From NCBI GenBank assembly GCA_902596985.1, contig CACJWR010000003.1, positions 1 to 64,000 on the forward strand: a stretch of DNA of 64,000 nucleotides, in the 5' to 3' direction. This DNA is from an uncultured Alphaproteobacteria bacterium. Lineage in GTDB: Bacteria > Pseudomonadota > Alphaproteobacteria > Rhodobacterales > Rhodobacteraceae. Shown here in pieces: positions 29,975 through 39,949 of this stretch. Under the pieces are notes generated by a model that saw nothing but the letters and a program-made list of their open reading frames with translations, ran no database searches and had not been told where the DNA came from. The translations under genes were made by a program, and so were the position numbers. The first letter of the stretch is position 1; each line of letters starts with the position of its first letter.

Positions 29975-31455
29975 TGTTAATTCAGGATCACGATAGAGCG
30001 GGAGGATATTGGGGGTCAGTTTATGCTTTTTGTGGCGTTAAAGGCCTTCAAGTTGTTGTAGACGGTCCGGTAGGGTGTGAAAACCTACCAGTAACATCAG
30101 TTCTTCACTACACAGATGCTTTGCCACCACACGAGTTACCAATTGTGGTCACTGGATTAGGCGAGGAGGAGCTAGGACGAGAAGGAACAGAAGGAGCTAT
30201 GAAACGTGCATGGGATACCTTAGATCCAGTATTGCCGGCTGTTGTTGTAACAGGGTCAATTGCAGAAATGATAGGAGGAGGTGTGACACCTCAAGGCACA
30301 AATATTCAAAGGTTCTTACCAAGGACGATTGATGAAGACCAATGGCAGGCTGCAGATAGATCTATGACATGGCTTTTTACTAACTTTGGAATGACCAAAG
30401 GCAGAATGCCAAAAGAAGCAAAAAGGGAAGAAGATTCTAAACCCAGGGTAAATATTTTGGGCCCTATGTACGGGACTTTTAACATGCCTTCCGATTTAGC
30501 AGAAATTAGGCGACTTGTAGAAGGCATTGGTGCAGAAGTAAATATGGTTATGCCAATGGGTGCTCACATAGCAGAGATGTCGAAGCTTGTGAATGCTGAT
30601 GCAAATATTGTAATGTATAGAGAGTTTGGTAGAGGTTTAGCTGAGCTATTAGGTAAGCCTTATCTACAGGCCCCAATTGGTATTGATAGTACAACTAAAT
30701 TCTTAAGGAAATTGGGAGAGATACTGAATATTGATGTTGAACGCTTCATCGAAAAAGAGAAGCATTCAACCATTAAACCTGTATGGGATCTTTGGCGATC
30801 TGTGACACAGGATTTTTTTGCGACTGCCAGTTTCGGAATCGTCGCAAATGAAACATATACAAGAGGTATAAGAAACTTTTTGGAGAATGAATTAGGTCTT
30901 CCCTGTAAATTTGCAGTGGCAAGAGTTGCTGGGAAGAAGACCGATAATGAAAAAATTAGAAATCTCATAAAGCAAACTAGACCTCTAGTATTGATGGGAT
31001 CCATAAATGAAAAAATGTATCTTGCAGAGGCAGGCCAAAGCTTTGGGCCAAAAGCATCATTCATTCCTGCTAGTTTTCCGGGAGCAGCAATTAGACGTGC
31101 TGTAGGCACGCCGATGATGGGTTACTCTGGATCAACTTACTTATTGCAAGAAATCTGTAATGGATTATTTGATGCGCTCTTTCATATATTGCCACTTGGA
31201 TCTGATTTGGACAAAACAGATGCGACATTAACTAAATTGAGAAAAGAGCTACCGTGGGATCAGGAAGCTAAAGATATTTTGGAAGAAATTGTGGCCAAGC
31301 ATTCACCGCTAACTAGAATTTCTGCCACTAAAACGCTTCGTGATCAAGCCGAAAAAATAGCGCTTGAAAACGGAGAGAAGAAAGTAGCGAAAGAGATTCT
31401 AAAAATGCTTAATCCAGAGGATGAAGAAGTTAACAAAAGTAATAAGGTTGCATAA
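29974..31455 (+). CDS. bchZ: chlorophyllide a reductase subunit Z
   Basis: [78 protein letters not shown] start overlapping bchY TAG. Confidence 0.97.
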   Translation: MLIQDHDRAGGYWGSVYAFCGVKGLQVVVDGPVGCENLPVTSVLHYTDALPPHELPIVVTGLGEEELGREGTEGAMKRAWDTLDPVLPAVVVTGSIAEMIGGGVTPQGTNIQRFLPRTIDEDQWQAADRSMTWLFTNFGMTKGRMPKEAKREEDSKPRVNILGPMYGTFNMPSDLAEIRRLVEGIGAEVNMVMPMGAHIAEMSKLVNADANIVMYREFGRGLAELLGKPYLQAPIGIDSTTKFLRKLGEILNIDVERFIEKEKHSTIKPVWDLWRSVTQDFFATASFGIVANETYTRGIRNFLENELGLPCKFAVARVAGKKTDNEKIRNLIKQTRPLVLMGSINEKMYLAEAGQSFGPKASFIPASFPGAAIRRAVGTPMMGYSGSTYLLQEICNGLFDALFHILPLGSDLDKTDATLTKLRKELPWDQEAKDILEEIVAKHSPLTRISATKTLRDQAEKIALENGEKKVAKEILKMLNPEDEEVNKSNKVA

Positions 31456-31467
31456 GGAGGGACTGTT

Positions 31468-31653
31468 ATGAGAAGAACAAGAAAAAAACCAATTTGGGAG
31501 TATCGAATTTATTTCACAGTAATATTTATATTTTCGTTACCAGGGGCATTGCTTACCTGCATGAAAAGTCTAGTAAAAGGAAAAATCGAAAAAGATATGT
31601 TTAGTAAGGCATGGGCAAATGCCAAAACAATTACGCCCATGATTTTTTCATGA
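31468..31653 (+). CDS. pufQ: PufQ, puf-operon cytochrome-subunit-like protein
   Basis: Small membrane protein ...WEYRIYFTVIFIFSLPGALLTCMK..., between bchZ and pufB. Confidence 0.82.
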   Translation: MRRTRKKPIWEYRIYFTVIFIFSLPGALLTCMKSLVKGKIEKDMFSKAWANAKTITPMIFS

Positions 31654-31750
31654 GGGTTTTAAAGAATTCTTACCGTCTTTTGGCGGAAGGATCGTTGCTA
31701 GTGCATAAGGTGCTTGCAGCGCAACAGTCACTTAATCCGGAGGATGTATA

Positions 31751-31909
31751 ATGGCTGGAAATAACGACCTGTCTTTATCAGGTCTAACAGATGAACAGGC
31801 GCAAGAATTACATAGCGTTTATATGAGTGGACTATGGACATTTACAATAATGTGCATATTAGCTCACATAGCGACATGGATCTGGCGTCCTTGGTTCTAT
31901 TTCGGTTGA
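31751..31909 (+). CDS. pufB: light-harvesting 1 beta subunit
   Basis: [52 protein letters not shown] (52 aa; below ORF-track cutoff); SD ggagg upstream. Confidence 0.97.
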   Translation: MAGNNDLSLSGLTDEQAQELHSVYMSGLWTFTIMCILAHIATWIWRPWFYFG

Positions 31910-31919
31910 GGAGAAAGAA

Positions 31920-32078
31920 ATGAGTCACTTTTATAAAATATGGCTGATATTTGATCCTAGACGAGTGTTTGTCGCACAGGGCGTCTTTCTCTTCTTGCTA
32001 GCAGCAATGATTCATTTAGTGTTGCTCAGCACCGATCACTTTAATTGGTTTGAGGCCGCAGCAAGAGCAGCTGGCTAA
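31920..32078 (+). CDS. pufA: light-harvesting 1 alpha subunit
   Basis: [52 protein letters not shown] (52 aa; below ORF-track cutoff). Confidence 0.97.
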   Translation: MSHFYKIWLIFDPRRVFVAQGVFLFLLAAMIHLVLLSTDHFNWFEAAARAAG

Positions 32079-32096
32079 AAACCTACGAGACGCTGT

Positions 32097-32130
32097 GGGC
32101 GAGAACCAGTCCCCCCTTAGGATCTCGCCC
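32097..32130 (+). promoter_or_regulatory. pufA-pufL intergenic mRNA hairpin 1
   Basis: GGGCGAGAACC-N12-GGATCTCGCCC; 11-bp arms with one mismatch. Confidence 0.85.
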
Positions 32131-32138
32131 GTGGCATT

Positions 32139-32161
32139 CTGACTGACTACTTGTCAGTCAG
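32139..32161 (+). promoter_or_regulatory. pufA-pufL intergenic mRNA hairpin 2
   Basis: CTGACTGA-N7-TCAGTCAG; perfect 8-bp arms. Confidence 0.8.
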
Positions 32162-32188
32162 CAGAGTAATTTGAATGGAGGTCATGGA

Positions 32189-33037
32189 ATGGCATTACTC
32201 AGTTTTGAAAAAAAGTATCGTGTTCCAGGCGGTACTCTTATAGGTCGGGACTTATTTGACTTTTGGGTCGGGCCGTTTTATGTCGGCTTTTTTGGAGTCT
32301 CGACTATTTTCTTTGCTGCCCTTGGAAGTATTATGATTTTTTGGGGCGCTGCTCAGCAGGGAGTCTGGAACCCCTGGTTAATAAGCATAGAGCCACCGCC
32401 TCTAGAATATGGATTAAAAATGGCTCCTATGAACGACGGTGGTTTATGGCAAGTAATAACTTTGTGCGCCATCGGAGCGTTTGGTAGTTGGATGCTAAGA
32501 CAGGTCGAAATCACGCGAAAATTGGGAATGGACTATCATATACCCTTTGCATTTTCTTTTGCAATCTTTGCTTATGTTTCTTTGGTTGTCATTAGACCTG
32601 TTTTAATGGGCGCCTGGGCGCATGGATTTCCATACGGTATATTTTCCCATTTGGACTGGGTGTCTTACACCGGGTATCAGTATGGTAATTTCCATTATAA
32701 TCCAATCCATATGCTTGCAATTGCATGTTTCTTCACAACTACTATGTTGCTTGCATTGCACGGTTCATTAATATTGTCAGCTGCTAACCCTGAAAAAGGA
32801 GAAGATGCAAAAACACCCGACCATGAAGATACGTACTTCAGAGATTTTATTGGATACTCTATCGGTACATTGGGTATTCATAGAATTGGATTATTCGTTG
32901 CCCTAAGTGCCGGCTGGTGGTCTGGAATTTGTATCATTATATCTGGTCCTTCTTGGTTAATGCCAGATGGTGAAAGCTGGATTGAATGGTGGGATTGGTG
33001 GCCAAATTTCTTCACATTCGCAAGTATAGGAGGTTAA
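32189..33037 (+). CDS. pufL: photosynthetic reaction center subunit L
   Basis: [36 protein letters not shown]; start 18 nt downstream of ORF-track start. Confidence 0.98.
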   Translation: MALLSFEKKYRVPGGTLIGRDLFDFWVGPFYVGFFGVSTIFFAALGSIMIFWGAAQQGVWNPWLISIEPPPLEYGLKMAPMNDGGLWQVITLCAIGAFGSWMLRQVEITRKLGMDYHIPFAFSFAIFAYVSLVVIRPVLMGAWAHGFPYGIFSHLDWVSYTGYQYGNFHYNPIHMLAIACFFTTTMLLALHGSLILSAANPEKGEDAKTPDHEDTYFRDFIGYSIGTLGIHRIGLFVALSAGWWSGICIIISGPSWLMPDGESWIEWWDWWPNFFTFASIGG

Positions 33038-33038
33038 G

Positions 33039-33986
33039 ATGGCAGAGTACCATAATATTTTAACACAAGTTCAGGTCCGTGGCCCCGCTGAAATGGGTCT
33101 TGACGAAAAAGGATTGGTAGCAAAAGAGAGAGGTGTTGAGCCACGGTTCTCTTCTATACTTGGTTACGTCGGAAATGCACAGTTGGGTCCAATTCATCTC
33201 GGTATGTTTGGAACGATAGCATTCTTCTTGGGCACAGCGTGGTTTTTTCTCACTGGAATAGGCATGCTCCAATCAGTTGATTGGTCATGGCAAGCCTTAT
33301 GGAGAGATTTATGGTGGATTTCTCTTGACCCTCCTGGAGAAGAATATGGCCTCGGCTTTCCACCTATTTGGGAAGGTGGTTTGTACTTGATCGCAAGTGC
33401 GTGTCTTTTAATAGCAGTTTTAAGCTGGTGGATTAGATCATACCTGCGGGCCAATGAATTGGGAATGGGAAAACATGTTTGTTGGGCTTTTGCTGCAGCA
33501 ATATGGCTATTTCTCGTAATTGGTCTTTTTAGACCCGTGGCTATGGGCACTTGGTCAGAAATGGTACCTTATGGAATTTTTCCGCATCTAGATTGGACGA
33601 ATTATCTTTCTTTAAATCATGGTAATTTATTCTATAATCCCTTTCACGCGCTGAGTATCGTCTTCCTATATGGCTCTGCTCTACTGTTCGCAATGCATGG
33701 AGCAACGATATTAGCTACCTCTAGAATGGGAGGGGACAGGGAACTCGAACAAATCTATGATCGTGGCACCGCCTCTGAGCGTGCAGCTCTGTTCTGGAGA
33801 TGGACTATGGGCTTTAACGCTTCTATGGAGGGAATTCATAGATGGGCTTGGTGGTTCGCAATTCTTTGTCCTATCACCGGTGGTATAGGCATATTACTAA
33901 CTGGAACGGTTGTCGACGATTGGTTTAGTTGGGCAGTTCTTCATGGTTTTGCTGTTGAAGGTGGCTTGTATAACGGGCCCAGTTAG
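33039..33986 (+). CDS. pufM: photosynthetic reaction center subunit M
   Basis: [25 protein letters not shown]...[30 protein letters not shown]. Confidence 0.98.
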   Translation: MAEYHNILTQVQVRGPAEMGLDEKGLVAKERGVEPRFSSILGYVGNAQLGPIHLGMFGTIAFFLGTAWFFLTGIGMLQSVDWSWQALWRDLWWISLDPPGEEYGLGFPPIWEGGLYLIASACLLIAVLSWWIRSYLRANELGMGKHVCWAFAAAIWLFLVIGLFRPVAMGTWSEMVPYGIFPHLDWTNYLSLNHGNLFYNPFHALSIVFLYGSALLFAMHGATILATSRMGGDRELEQIYDRGTASERAALFWRWTMGFNASMEGIHRWAWWFAILCPITGGIGILLTGTVVDDWFSWAVLHGFAVEGGLYNGPS

Positions 33987-33997
33987 ATTATTCTAAA

Positions 33998-34029
33998 TTC
34001 ACGTGGGGGAAATGTTGCCTCCACGTGAA
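33998..34029 (+). promoter_or_regulatory. strong hairpin between pufM and dxs (processing/stability or attenuating element)
   Basis: TTCACGTGGGGG-aaatgttg-CCTCCACGTGAA; 12-bp stem with one G-T pair; no downstream T-run. Confidence 0.82.
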
Positions 34030-34051
34030 AAATAAGTTACAGATCTCAGTT

Positions 34052-35974
34052 ATGAAACCTACACTTCTTGATAAAATAAATTACCCTGCTGATCTTCGGC
34101 ATCTTTCAGATTTAGATCTCAAAAAACTTGCTATAGAATTGCGCAATGAAACAATTAGAGCGGTTTCCGAGACAGGAGGGCATTTAGGATCAAGCCTAGG
34201 AGTTGTCGAGCTGACAGTTGCAATACATACAGTGTTTAATACACCGCACGATAAGTTGATATGGGATGTTGGACATCAATGTTATCCACATAAAATAATT
34301 ACTGGTCGCAGAGAAAAAATGAGTTCTCTTAGACAGGAGGGAGGACTATCAGGTTTCACAAAGAGAAGTGAAAGTGAATATGATCCCTTTGGTGCGGCGC
34401 ATTCATCTACGTCGATTTCTGCAGGCTTAGGGTTTACAGTAGCTAGAGATATGGGAATGGCTACCGGAGATGCTGTTGCAGTAATTGGTGATGGATCTAT
34501 AAGTGCTGGAATGGCTTACGAAGCACTGAATAATGCGGGTGCCGAAGGGAGAAGATTTTTTGTGATCTTGAATGACAATGAAATGTCCATTGCTCCACCA
34601 GTTGGCGCTATGTCGAAATATTTATCCAGCCTATATGCAAACCAACAATTTTATACTCTTAAGGAATTAGCAGAGAATTTCGCAAAGTCACTGCCAGGGC
34701 CACTTAGAGAAGGGGCAAAACGTGCTAGAGGTTTGATAACAGGACTAGCTGGTGGTACGGGTAATACTTTTTTCGAAGACTTGGGTTTTTCATACGTCGG
34801 ACCAATAGATGGACATGATTTAGACCAACTGCTACCAGTTTTAAGAACAGTCAAAACTAGATCTGAGGGACCAGTTCTGATTCATTGTGTTACAAAAAAA
34901 GGAGCCGGGTATGCACCAGCAGAAACGTCAGCGGATAAATATCATGGTGTTTCGAAATTTGATGTTGCTTCAGGAAAGCAGCACAAAGGTAAATCAAACG
35001 CTCCATCATACACATCAATCTTTGGTCAAACACTTGTAAAAGAGGCAACTCTTGACGAAAAGGTTGTTGCTGTTACGGCAGCAATGCCTTCAGGCACCGG
35101 ATTAAATATTTTTCAGGATAGTTTCCCTGGTAGAACTTTTGATGTTGGAATAGCAGAACAACATGCTGTCACCTTCTGTGCTGGTATGGCAGCCGGAGGT
35201 TTGAAACCCTTCTGCGCAATATATTCAACCTTTCTCCAAAGAGGATATGATCAGATTGTTCATGATGTGGCTCTACAAAAATTGCCAGTAAGATTTGCAA
35301 TTGATAGAGCTGGGTTGGTTGGTGCTGATGGAGCTACTCATGCAGGTTCCTTTGACGTAGCTTACCTTTCAAATTTGCCAGGTTTTGTGGTAATGGCAGC
35401 AGCAGACGAGTTAGAGTTAATGCATATGATCAGAACGTCAGCAGAGTATAATGAGGGCCCCATATCATTTAGGTATCCAAGAGGTGAGGGCATAGGTGTA
35501 GAACTGCCTGAAAGAGGTGAAGTTCTTGAGTTAGGGAAAGGAAGAATTTGTAAAGAGGGCAATAGGATCGCAATATTAAGTTTTGGAGCACATCTCAAAG
35601 AAGCACTAGACGCGTCCGAGGAGTTGGAGCAGTTAGGCATTTCAGTGACTGTTGCAGATGCTAGATTTGCTAAACCATTAGATGTAGATTTAGTAAAAGT
35701 GCTTTCAGAAAACCATGAGTTGTTAATTACCCTAGAAGAGGGATCCATTGGTGGGTTCGGATCCCATGTGGCTGACTGGCTGCTCAAAAATAATATGATA
35801 AATAACAATCTAAAGGTAAGAAGTTTATTTTTACCGGATAAATTTATAGATCAAGCTTCACCAAATGTAATGTATAAGGAAGCTGGGCTCGATGTCACAG
35901 GAATTACAACAACAATTCTTGATGTTCTGGGTATAGCCGATATACGAAGCAAAAAAATTAAGATTATAAAATAA
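34052..35974 (+). CDS. dxs: 1-deoxy-D-xylulose-5-phosphate synthase
   Basis: [46 protein letters not shown] at 34052 preferred over the ORF-track GTG at 34025, which lies in the hairpin. Confidence 0.96.
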   Translation: MKPTLLDKINYPADLRHLSDLDLKKLAIELRNETIRAVSETGGHLGSSLGVVELTVAIHTVFNTPHDKLIWDVGHQCYPHKIITGRREKMSSLRQEGGLSGFTKRSESEYDPFGAAHSSTSISAGLGFTVARDMGMATGDAVAVIGDGSISAGMAYEALNNAGAEGRRFFVILNDNEMSIAPPVGAMSKYLSSLYANQQFYTLKELAENFAKSLPGPLREGAKRARGLITGLAGGTGNTFFEDLGFSYVGPIDGHDLDQLLPVLRTVKTRSEGPVLIHCVTKKGAGYAPAETSADKYHGVSKFDVASGKQHKGKSNAPSYTSIFGQTLVKEATLDEKVVAVTAAMPSGTGLNIFQDSFPGRTFDVGIAEQHAVTFCAGMAAGGLKPFCAIYSTFLQRGYDQIVHDVALQKLPVRFAIDRAGLVGADGATHAGSFDVAYLSNLPGFVVMAAADELELMHMIRTSAEYNEGPISFRYPRGEGIGVELPERGEVLELGKGRICKEGNRIAILSFGAHLKEALDASEELEQLGISVTVADARFAKPLDVDLVKVLSENHELLITLEEGSIGGFGSHVADWLLKNNMINNNLKVRSLFLPDKFIDQASPNVMYKEAGLDVTGITTTILDVLGIADIRSKKIKIIK

Positions 35975-35979
35975 GCTGG

Positions 35980-36504
35980 TCAGTTTATAATTTGTTCAAA
36001 ATGATCTTGGACGTATATCCTCAACCAAGGTGTAAACTTATTAGGCGTTAGTGATATTTCTTCTTTTAACCTGTCAAAACAAATCCACTTCACCTCTGCC
36101 ACTTCATCGTTATTAGGACGTATTTTTAAATTATCTTTTTCTTTTATTGAGCCAACAAAGACATCAACATTCTCATTTTCGATTAAGCCATTGCCAACAT
36201 CGGCTTTATAGTCAATTTTGTTTTTATACACTAACTCTGGCACCTTTATTCCCAACTCTTCTTTTAGTCTTCTGTGAGCGCATTCCTTGGGATCTTCCGA
36301 CCACAAGGGGTGTGTGCAGCAGGTATTAGCCCATAAACCTGGTGTATGATATTTCATTGATGCTCTTTTTTGAATAAGTACATCATTATCTGAAATTATG
36401 AATACCGAGACCGCTTTATGTCTTAGACCTCTTTTATGAACTTCCAGTTTGTCCAATGGTTTTAGGACCCCTTGATCCCATGCAGGAATAAAATCAATAT
36501 TCAT
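35980..36504 (-). CDS. idi: isopentenyl-diphosphate delta-isomerase
   Basis: HKAVSVFIISDNDVLIQKRASMKYHTPGLWANTCCTHPLWSEDPKECAHRRLKEELGI. Confidence 0.95.
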   Translation of the reverse strand: MNIDFIPAWDQGVLKPLDKLEVHKRGLRHKAVSVFIISDNDVLIQKRASMKYHTPGLWANTCCTHPLWSEDPKECAHRRLKEELGIKVPELVYKNKIDYKADVGNGLIENENVDVFVGSIKEKDNLKIRPNNDEVAEVKWICFDRLKEEISLTPNKFTPWLRIYVQDHFEQIIN

Positions 36505-37676
36505 GTGGCTTTAACCATTCCGGTGAGGTGGGCAATATTTTTAAACATTATTTTTAGGTGTGCTATTGGCCTCGAACGAGAAAGTTTTTTATGCATATAA
36601 GATTCAAAAGTTATTCTTTGAACGTCTATGTCTTTGCATAAAGTTACGAAGCGCTCTCTTCGGTCATCAGATCTATAATATGCGTTTTGCATAGCACCGA
36701 GAACTTGAAAAACCGCTTTATGTTCTTTCATAAAATTCTTTCTTGCTAAACTTAAAAATTTCGAATGTCCATTGAGCAAGCATTTTTCAACCGCATCCGC
36801 TGCATACTTACCTCCTATCATTGCATAATAGATACCCTCCCCAGATGAGGGTGCTACTACCCCAGCAGCATCACCTGCAAGTACGACATTATCTCCATTA
36901 TCCCACCTCTCCAAGGGCTTAAGCGGGATCGGAGCTCCTTCTTTTCTTATGGTTGAACATTTGTCTAGTCCTGCTTGAGTCCTGAGATCGCTGGTAGCCT
37001 TCTTCAGGTTAACGCTATTGATCCCTGTTCCCATTCCTACACTCGCCGATTTTCCATGAGGGAAAACCCATCCATAAAAATCAGGCGATATATCTCCATT
37101 ATAAATAACATCACATCTATCTGGATTATATTCACTAGTTGCTTTCGGGGCCTCTATTATCTCATGATACGCTATCACATAGGGGATTTTATTTGCGTCC
37201 TTGATTGTATTTCTTGCAACATTGGATTTAGCACCGTCTGCACCTATTACATATCTTGTGAGGAGTGTGGAAATCTTTTTTGTTAAGTGATTATTAAAAT
37301 CAACTTTAGTATATTGTGAATTTTTAGATAATTTTACAAATGTGCCGGTAAACCGTTTTGCCCCACATTTTGCTGCTCTTTCCCGAAGATATTCATCAAA
37401 GAATTCTCTATCTACCATTCCTACGTAACCATTTTCTATTGGAATGTCTACTTTCCTATTCGTTGGTGATATCATCCTTGCTGTCTTGATTTTTGCAACT
37501 AATTGGGACTGAGGTATTTCAAAGTCTTCAATTAATCTTGGAGGGATAGCACCTCCGCAAGGCTTTATTCTTCCTGCTCTATCTATCAATGCGACTTTGA
37601 AACCTTTTTTCGCCAGTTGCTCTGCAGCTGTTGCGCCGGAGGGTCCTCCTCCTATAACTGTTATATCATAGATCAT
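36501..37676 (-). CDS. bchP: geranylgeranyl diphosphate/bacteriochlorophyll reductase
   Basis: YDITVIGGGPSGATAAEQLAKKGFKVALIDRAGRIKPCGGAIPPRLI. Confidence 0.96.
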   Translation of the reverse strand: MIYDITVIGGGPSGATAAEQLAKKGFKVALIDRAGRIKPCGGAIPPRLIEDFEIPQSQLVAKIKTARMISPTNRKVDIPIENGYVGMVDREFFDEYLRERAAKCGAKRFTGTFVKLSKNSQYTKVDFNNHLTKKISTLLTRYVIGADGAKSNVARNTIKDANKIPYVIAYHEIIEAPKATSEYNPDRCDVIYNGDISPDFYGWVFPHGKSASVGMGTGINSVNLKKATSDLRTQAGLDKCSTIRKEGAPIPLKPLERWDNGDNVVLAGDAAGVVAPSSGEGIYYAMIGGKYAADAVEKCLLNGHSKFLSLARKNFMKEHKAVFQVLGAMQNAYYRSDDRRERFVTLCKDIDVQRITFESYMHKKLSRSRPIAHLKIMFKNIAHLTGMVKAT

Positions 37677-37677
37677 T

Positions 37678-39030
37678 TTAACTCACCGATTGTAGTATGT
37701 TTTGATTTTGATCGAGTTCATCTTTTTTAATAATTAATGAACCCAAAAATGCTGCAGCTATAAAAAAACTCGCAGCAGTTAGAAATACTATTCCATATAC
37801 ACTTGGGAGGGAATTCATAATAAGTCCAAGTATATCGACCAAGACTGTGCTAAAAAAAACAGCAATCATAGTTGCATAAGCTTGTGCTGCTCCCCATATC
37901 CCCATACGAGTACCCGTGTTGTTATGGCCCGAACCCCTACTTGCTAAATGCAACATGGTTCCCAATATTCCTGCAGTGAACACACCATTAGAAATTCCGA
38001 AGAGAAAAACAACTGAGTTTAATATACCTTGATCTCTATATGTAAGTCCAAGAAGAGAAATTATAAATAGTGAAAATGCAGAAAAGAGGCATCCTGTAAT
38101 CAGCCAAAATTTTTCTGATCCTAGGCGTTCATTTTTAACAATCGATAAAGAAGCAAATCCAATTCTGAACTTTGAAAGGCAAAGGATTATTAAAATAATT
38201 CCAATTAACGTTCCAATCTTATGAAATCCATCAAGTTTTGTTGACTCTCCGACTGCAAAGCCAAAGACTTCTCCAGCGAAGGGTTCCAATATTGGATCTT
38301 GCATTGAAAAAGCGCCCATAGAGATAAAAATAAAAATTGTGAAAAGCCTTGCTTCTCTTTCCATCCATACTTTTTTGATACCTTCAAGAAATGGTTCGTT
38401 ATAGTTAATAGCATTCGGTGTGCGGACATCCATATTATTTCGCAGCGTTTTTTCTAAGTTTTTCAAGCTAAGATAGGATAATATATTGGTAATTAAAGCA
38501 AGAGAGACTGTGATTTTTATTAGCTTTTGATGAGAGTAGGGGTCTAAGATTATGCCAGCCGTTATACCAGTTATTGCAAGTCCAAATATCATCATAAGAA
38601 AGGTGATAGAGGCGGCAAAGCCCTTCTGTGATTTAGAACTGTAAGAGGCAAGAAGAGCGAGGAGAGGGGTTCCTGCTGCACCTACCCCAAACCCAATTAA
38701 AGTATATGAAAACAAAGCTAGCATTATTCCATACGCGAAATTACTTTCAATTAGAGTTATAGAAGCAGAAGCTAATACTCCACCTGTCCCTAAAATTAGC
38801 ATTCCAAATATTATCCACTGACTTCTGTTTTGAGTTTTATCAGATAAGTAACCCCAATTGACTCTCGTTAACTGGACTGCATAATGCAGCGCAATCAAAA
38901 AACCTGCAATAGTTGCTGGTAAAGCTAATTCTACTTTCATTAAGCGATTTAGTGTAGATAATGGAATAACGACACTTGAACCAATGCAAAGTTGAACTAA
39001 CCCTAACCTTAAAATCGAAAACCAATTCAT
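37678..39030 (-). CDS. PucC-family MFS protein (bacteriochlorophyll/LH assembly)
   Basis: WFSILRLGLVQLCIGSSVVIPLSTLNRLMKVELALPATIAGFLIALHYAVQLTRVNWGYLSDK; sits between bchG and bchP as in other PGCs. Confidence 0.9.
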   Translation of the reverse strand: MNWFSILRLGLVQLCIGSSVVIPLSTLNRLMKVELALPATIAGFLIALHYAVQLTRVNWGYLSDKTQNRSQWIIFGMLILGTGGVLASASITLIESNFAYGIMLALFSYTLIGFGVGAAGTPLLALLASYSSKSQKGFAASITFLMMIFGLAITGITAGIILDPYSHQKLIKITVSLALITNILSYLSLKNLEKTLRNNMDVRTPNAINYNEPFLEGIKKVWMEREARLFTIFIFISMGAFSMQDPILEPFAGEVFGFAVGESTKLDGFHKIGTLIGIILIILCLSKFRIGFASLSIVKNERLGSEKFWLITGCLFSAFSLFIISLLGLTYRDQGILNSVVFLFGISNGVFTAGILGTMLHLASRGSGHNNTGTRMGIWGAAQAYATMIAVFFSTVLVDILGLIMNSLPSVYGIVFLTAASFFIAAAFLGSLIIKKDELDQNQNILQSVS

Positions 39031-39044
39031 TACTACCCCCTAAT

Positions 39045-39944
39045 TTAATTCATTAAATACAGTCCATTTGCAGATAACATCATCCCAGCAATATATAAAA
39101 GTACTCCGGTCATGTTAAAGAATGGTGTGTTTTTTTCTGGATCCCGAATGAGAAAAATCATTGATAAGGACTGCAGTAGAACGCAAACTGCCAGCGTAAT
39201 GGCTAGAATTAAAGATCCCCAGAAGTAAAATAGAGATATTACTATTAGCTGTGGGAAAAGCATTATAAGGCAAGCTACTAAAGTAGCGGACTTTCTGCCT
39301 AAAATCACAGGTAAAGAATTGATGCCTAAAAGTTTATCTCCCTTGGTTGCTTTGAAGTCATTCATAGTCATTATTCCGTGAGCTCCCAAAGCATATAATG
39401 AGAGCACTATTAGAACCTCTTTATTCGGCAATGATATTGTGAAAATAGCGGCGCCAGTAAACCATGGAAGCCCTTCATAACAAATTGCTACGACTCCTGG
39501 CCCAAAAATTGCCGATCGTTTCAGTCTTATCGGTTCTAATGAATAAAGCCAAGCGGCTAAGACGCCTATAATTGTTGCAAAAAATATAAGACTTCCGAGA
39601 TAGTATGCAAAAAGGATACTTGTAGCACTCATTATAATGCCGGTAAAAAAACCCCATCCAGCACTCACTCTTCCAGATGGAATGGGTCTCTCTGGTTGAT
39701 TTATTGCATCGACATGACGGTCACACCAATCGTTTACAGCTTGGCTCATTCCACATACCAATGGTCCTGCAAGTAGAAGACCGGATAATATGAGTATAGT
39801 ATTATTGCTATTTAAGGCGCCAACTGACACCACACCGCATAAAAAAGCCCACATAGGTGGAAACCAGGTAACAGGTTTTATAAGTTCAAGAAGCGATATC
39901 AAGCTAGGCGTACTGGTAAAATGAGTTTGATAGCTTTTAATCAC
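39045..39944 (-). CDS. bchG: bacteriochlorophyll synthase
   Basis: ELIKPVTWFPPMWAFLCGVVS; NDWCDRHVDAINQPERPIPSGR UbiA signature. Confidence 0.97.
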   Translation of the reverse strand: MIKSYQTHFTSTPSLISLLELIKPVTWFPPMWAFLCGVVSVGALNSNNTILILSGLLLAGPLVCGMSQAVNDWCDRHVDAINQPERPIPSGRVSAGWGFFTGIIMSATSILFAYYLGSLIFFATIIGVLAAWLYSLEPIRLKRSAIFGPGVVAICYEGLPWFTGAAIFTISLPNKEVLIVLSLYALGAHGIMTMNDFKATKGDKLLGINSLPVILGRKSATLVACLIMLFPQLIVISLFYFWGSLILAITLAVCVLLQSLSMIFLIRDPEKNTPFFNMTGVLLYIAGMMLSANGLYLMN

Positions 39945-39949
39945 CGATC

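Noticed and set aside
31654-31750. Possible small ORF or structured RNA between pufQ and pufB
   Set aside because: Some short complementary segments, but no clear stem or conserved peptide; needs covariation data.
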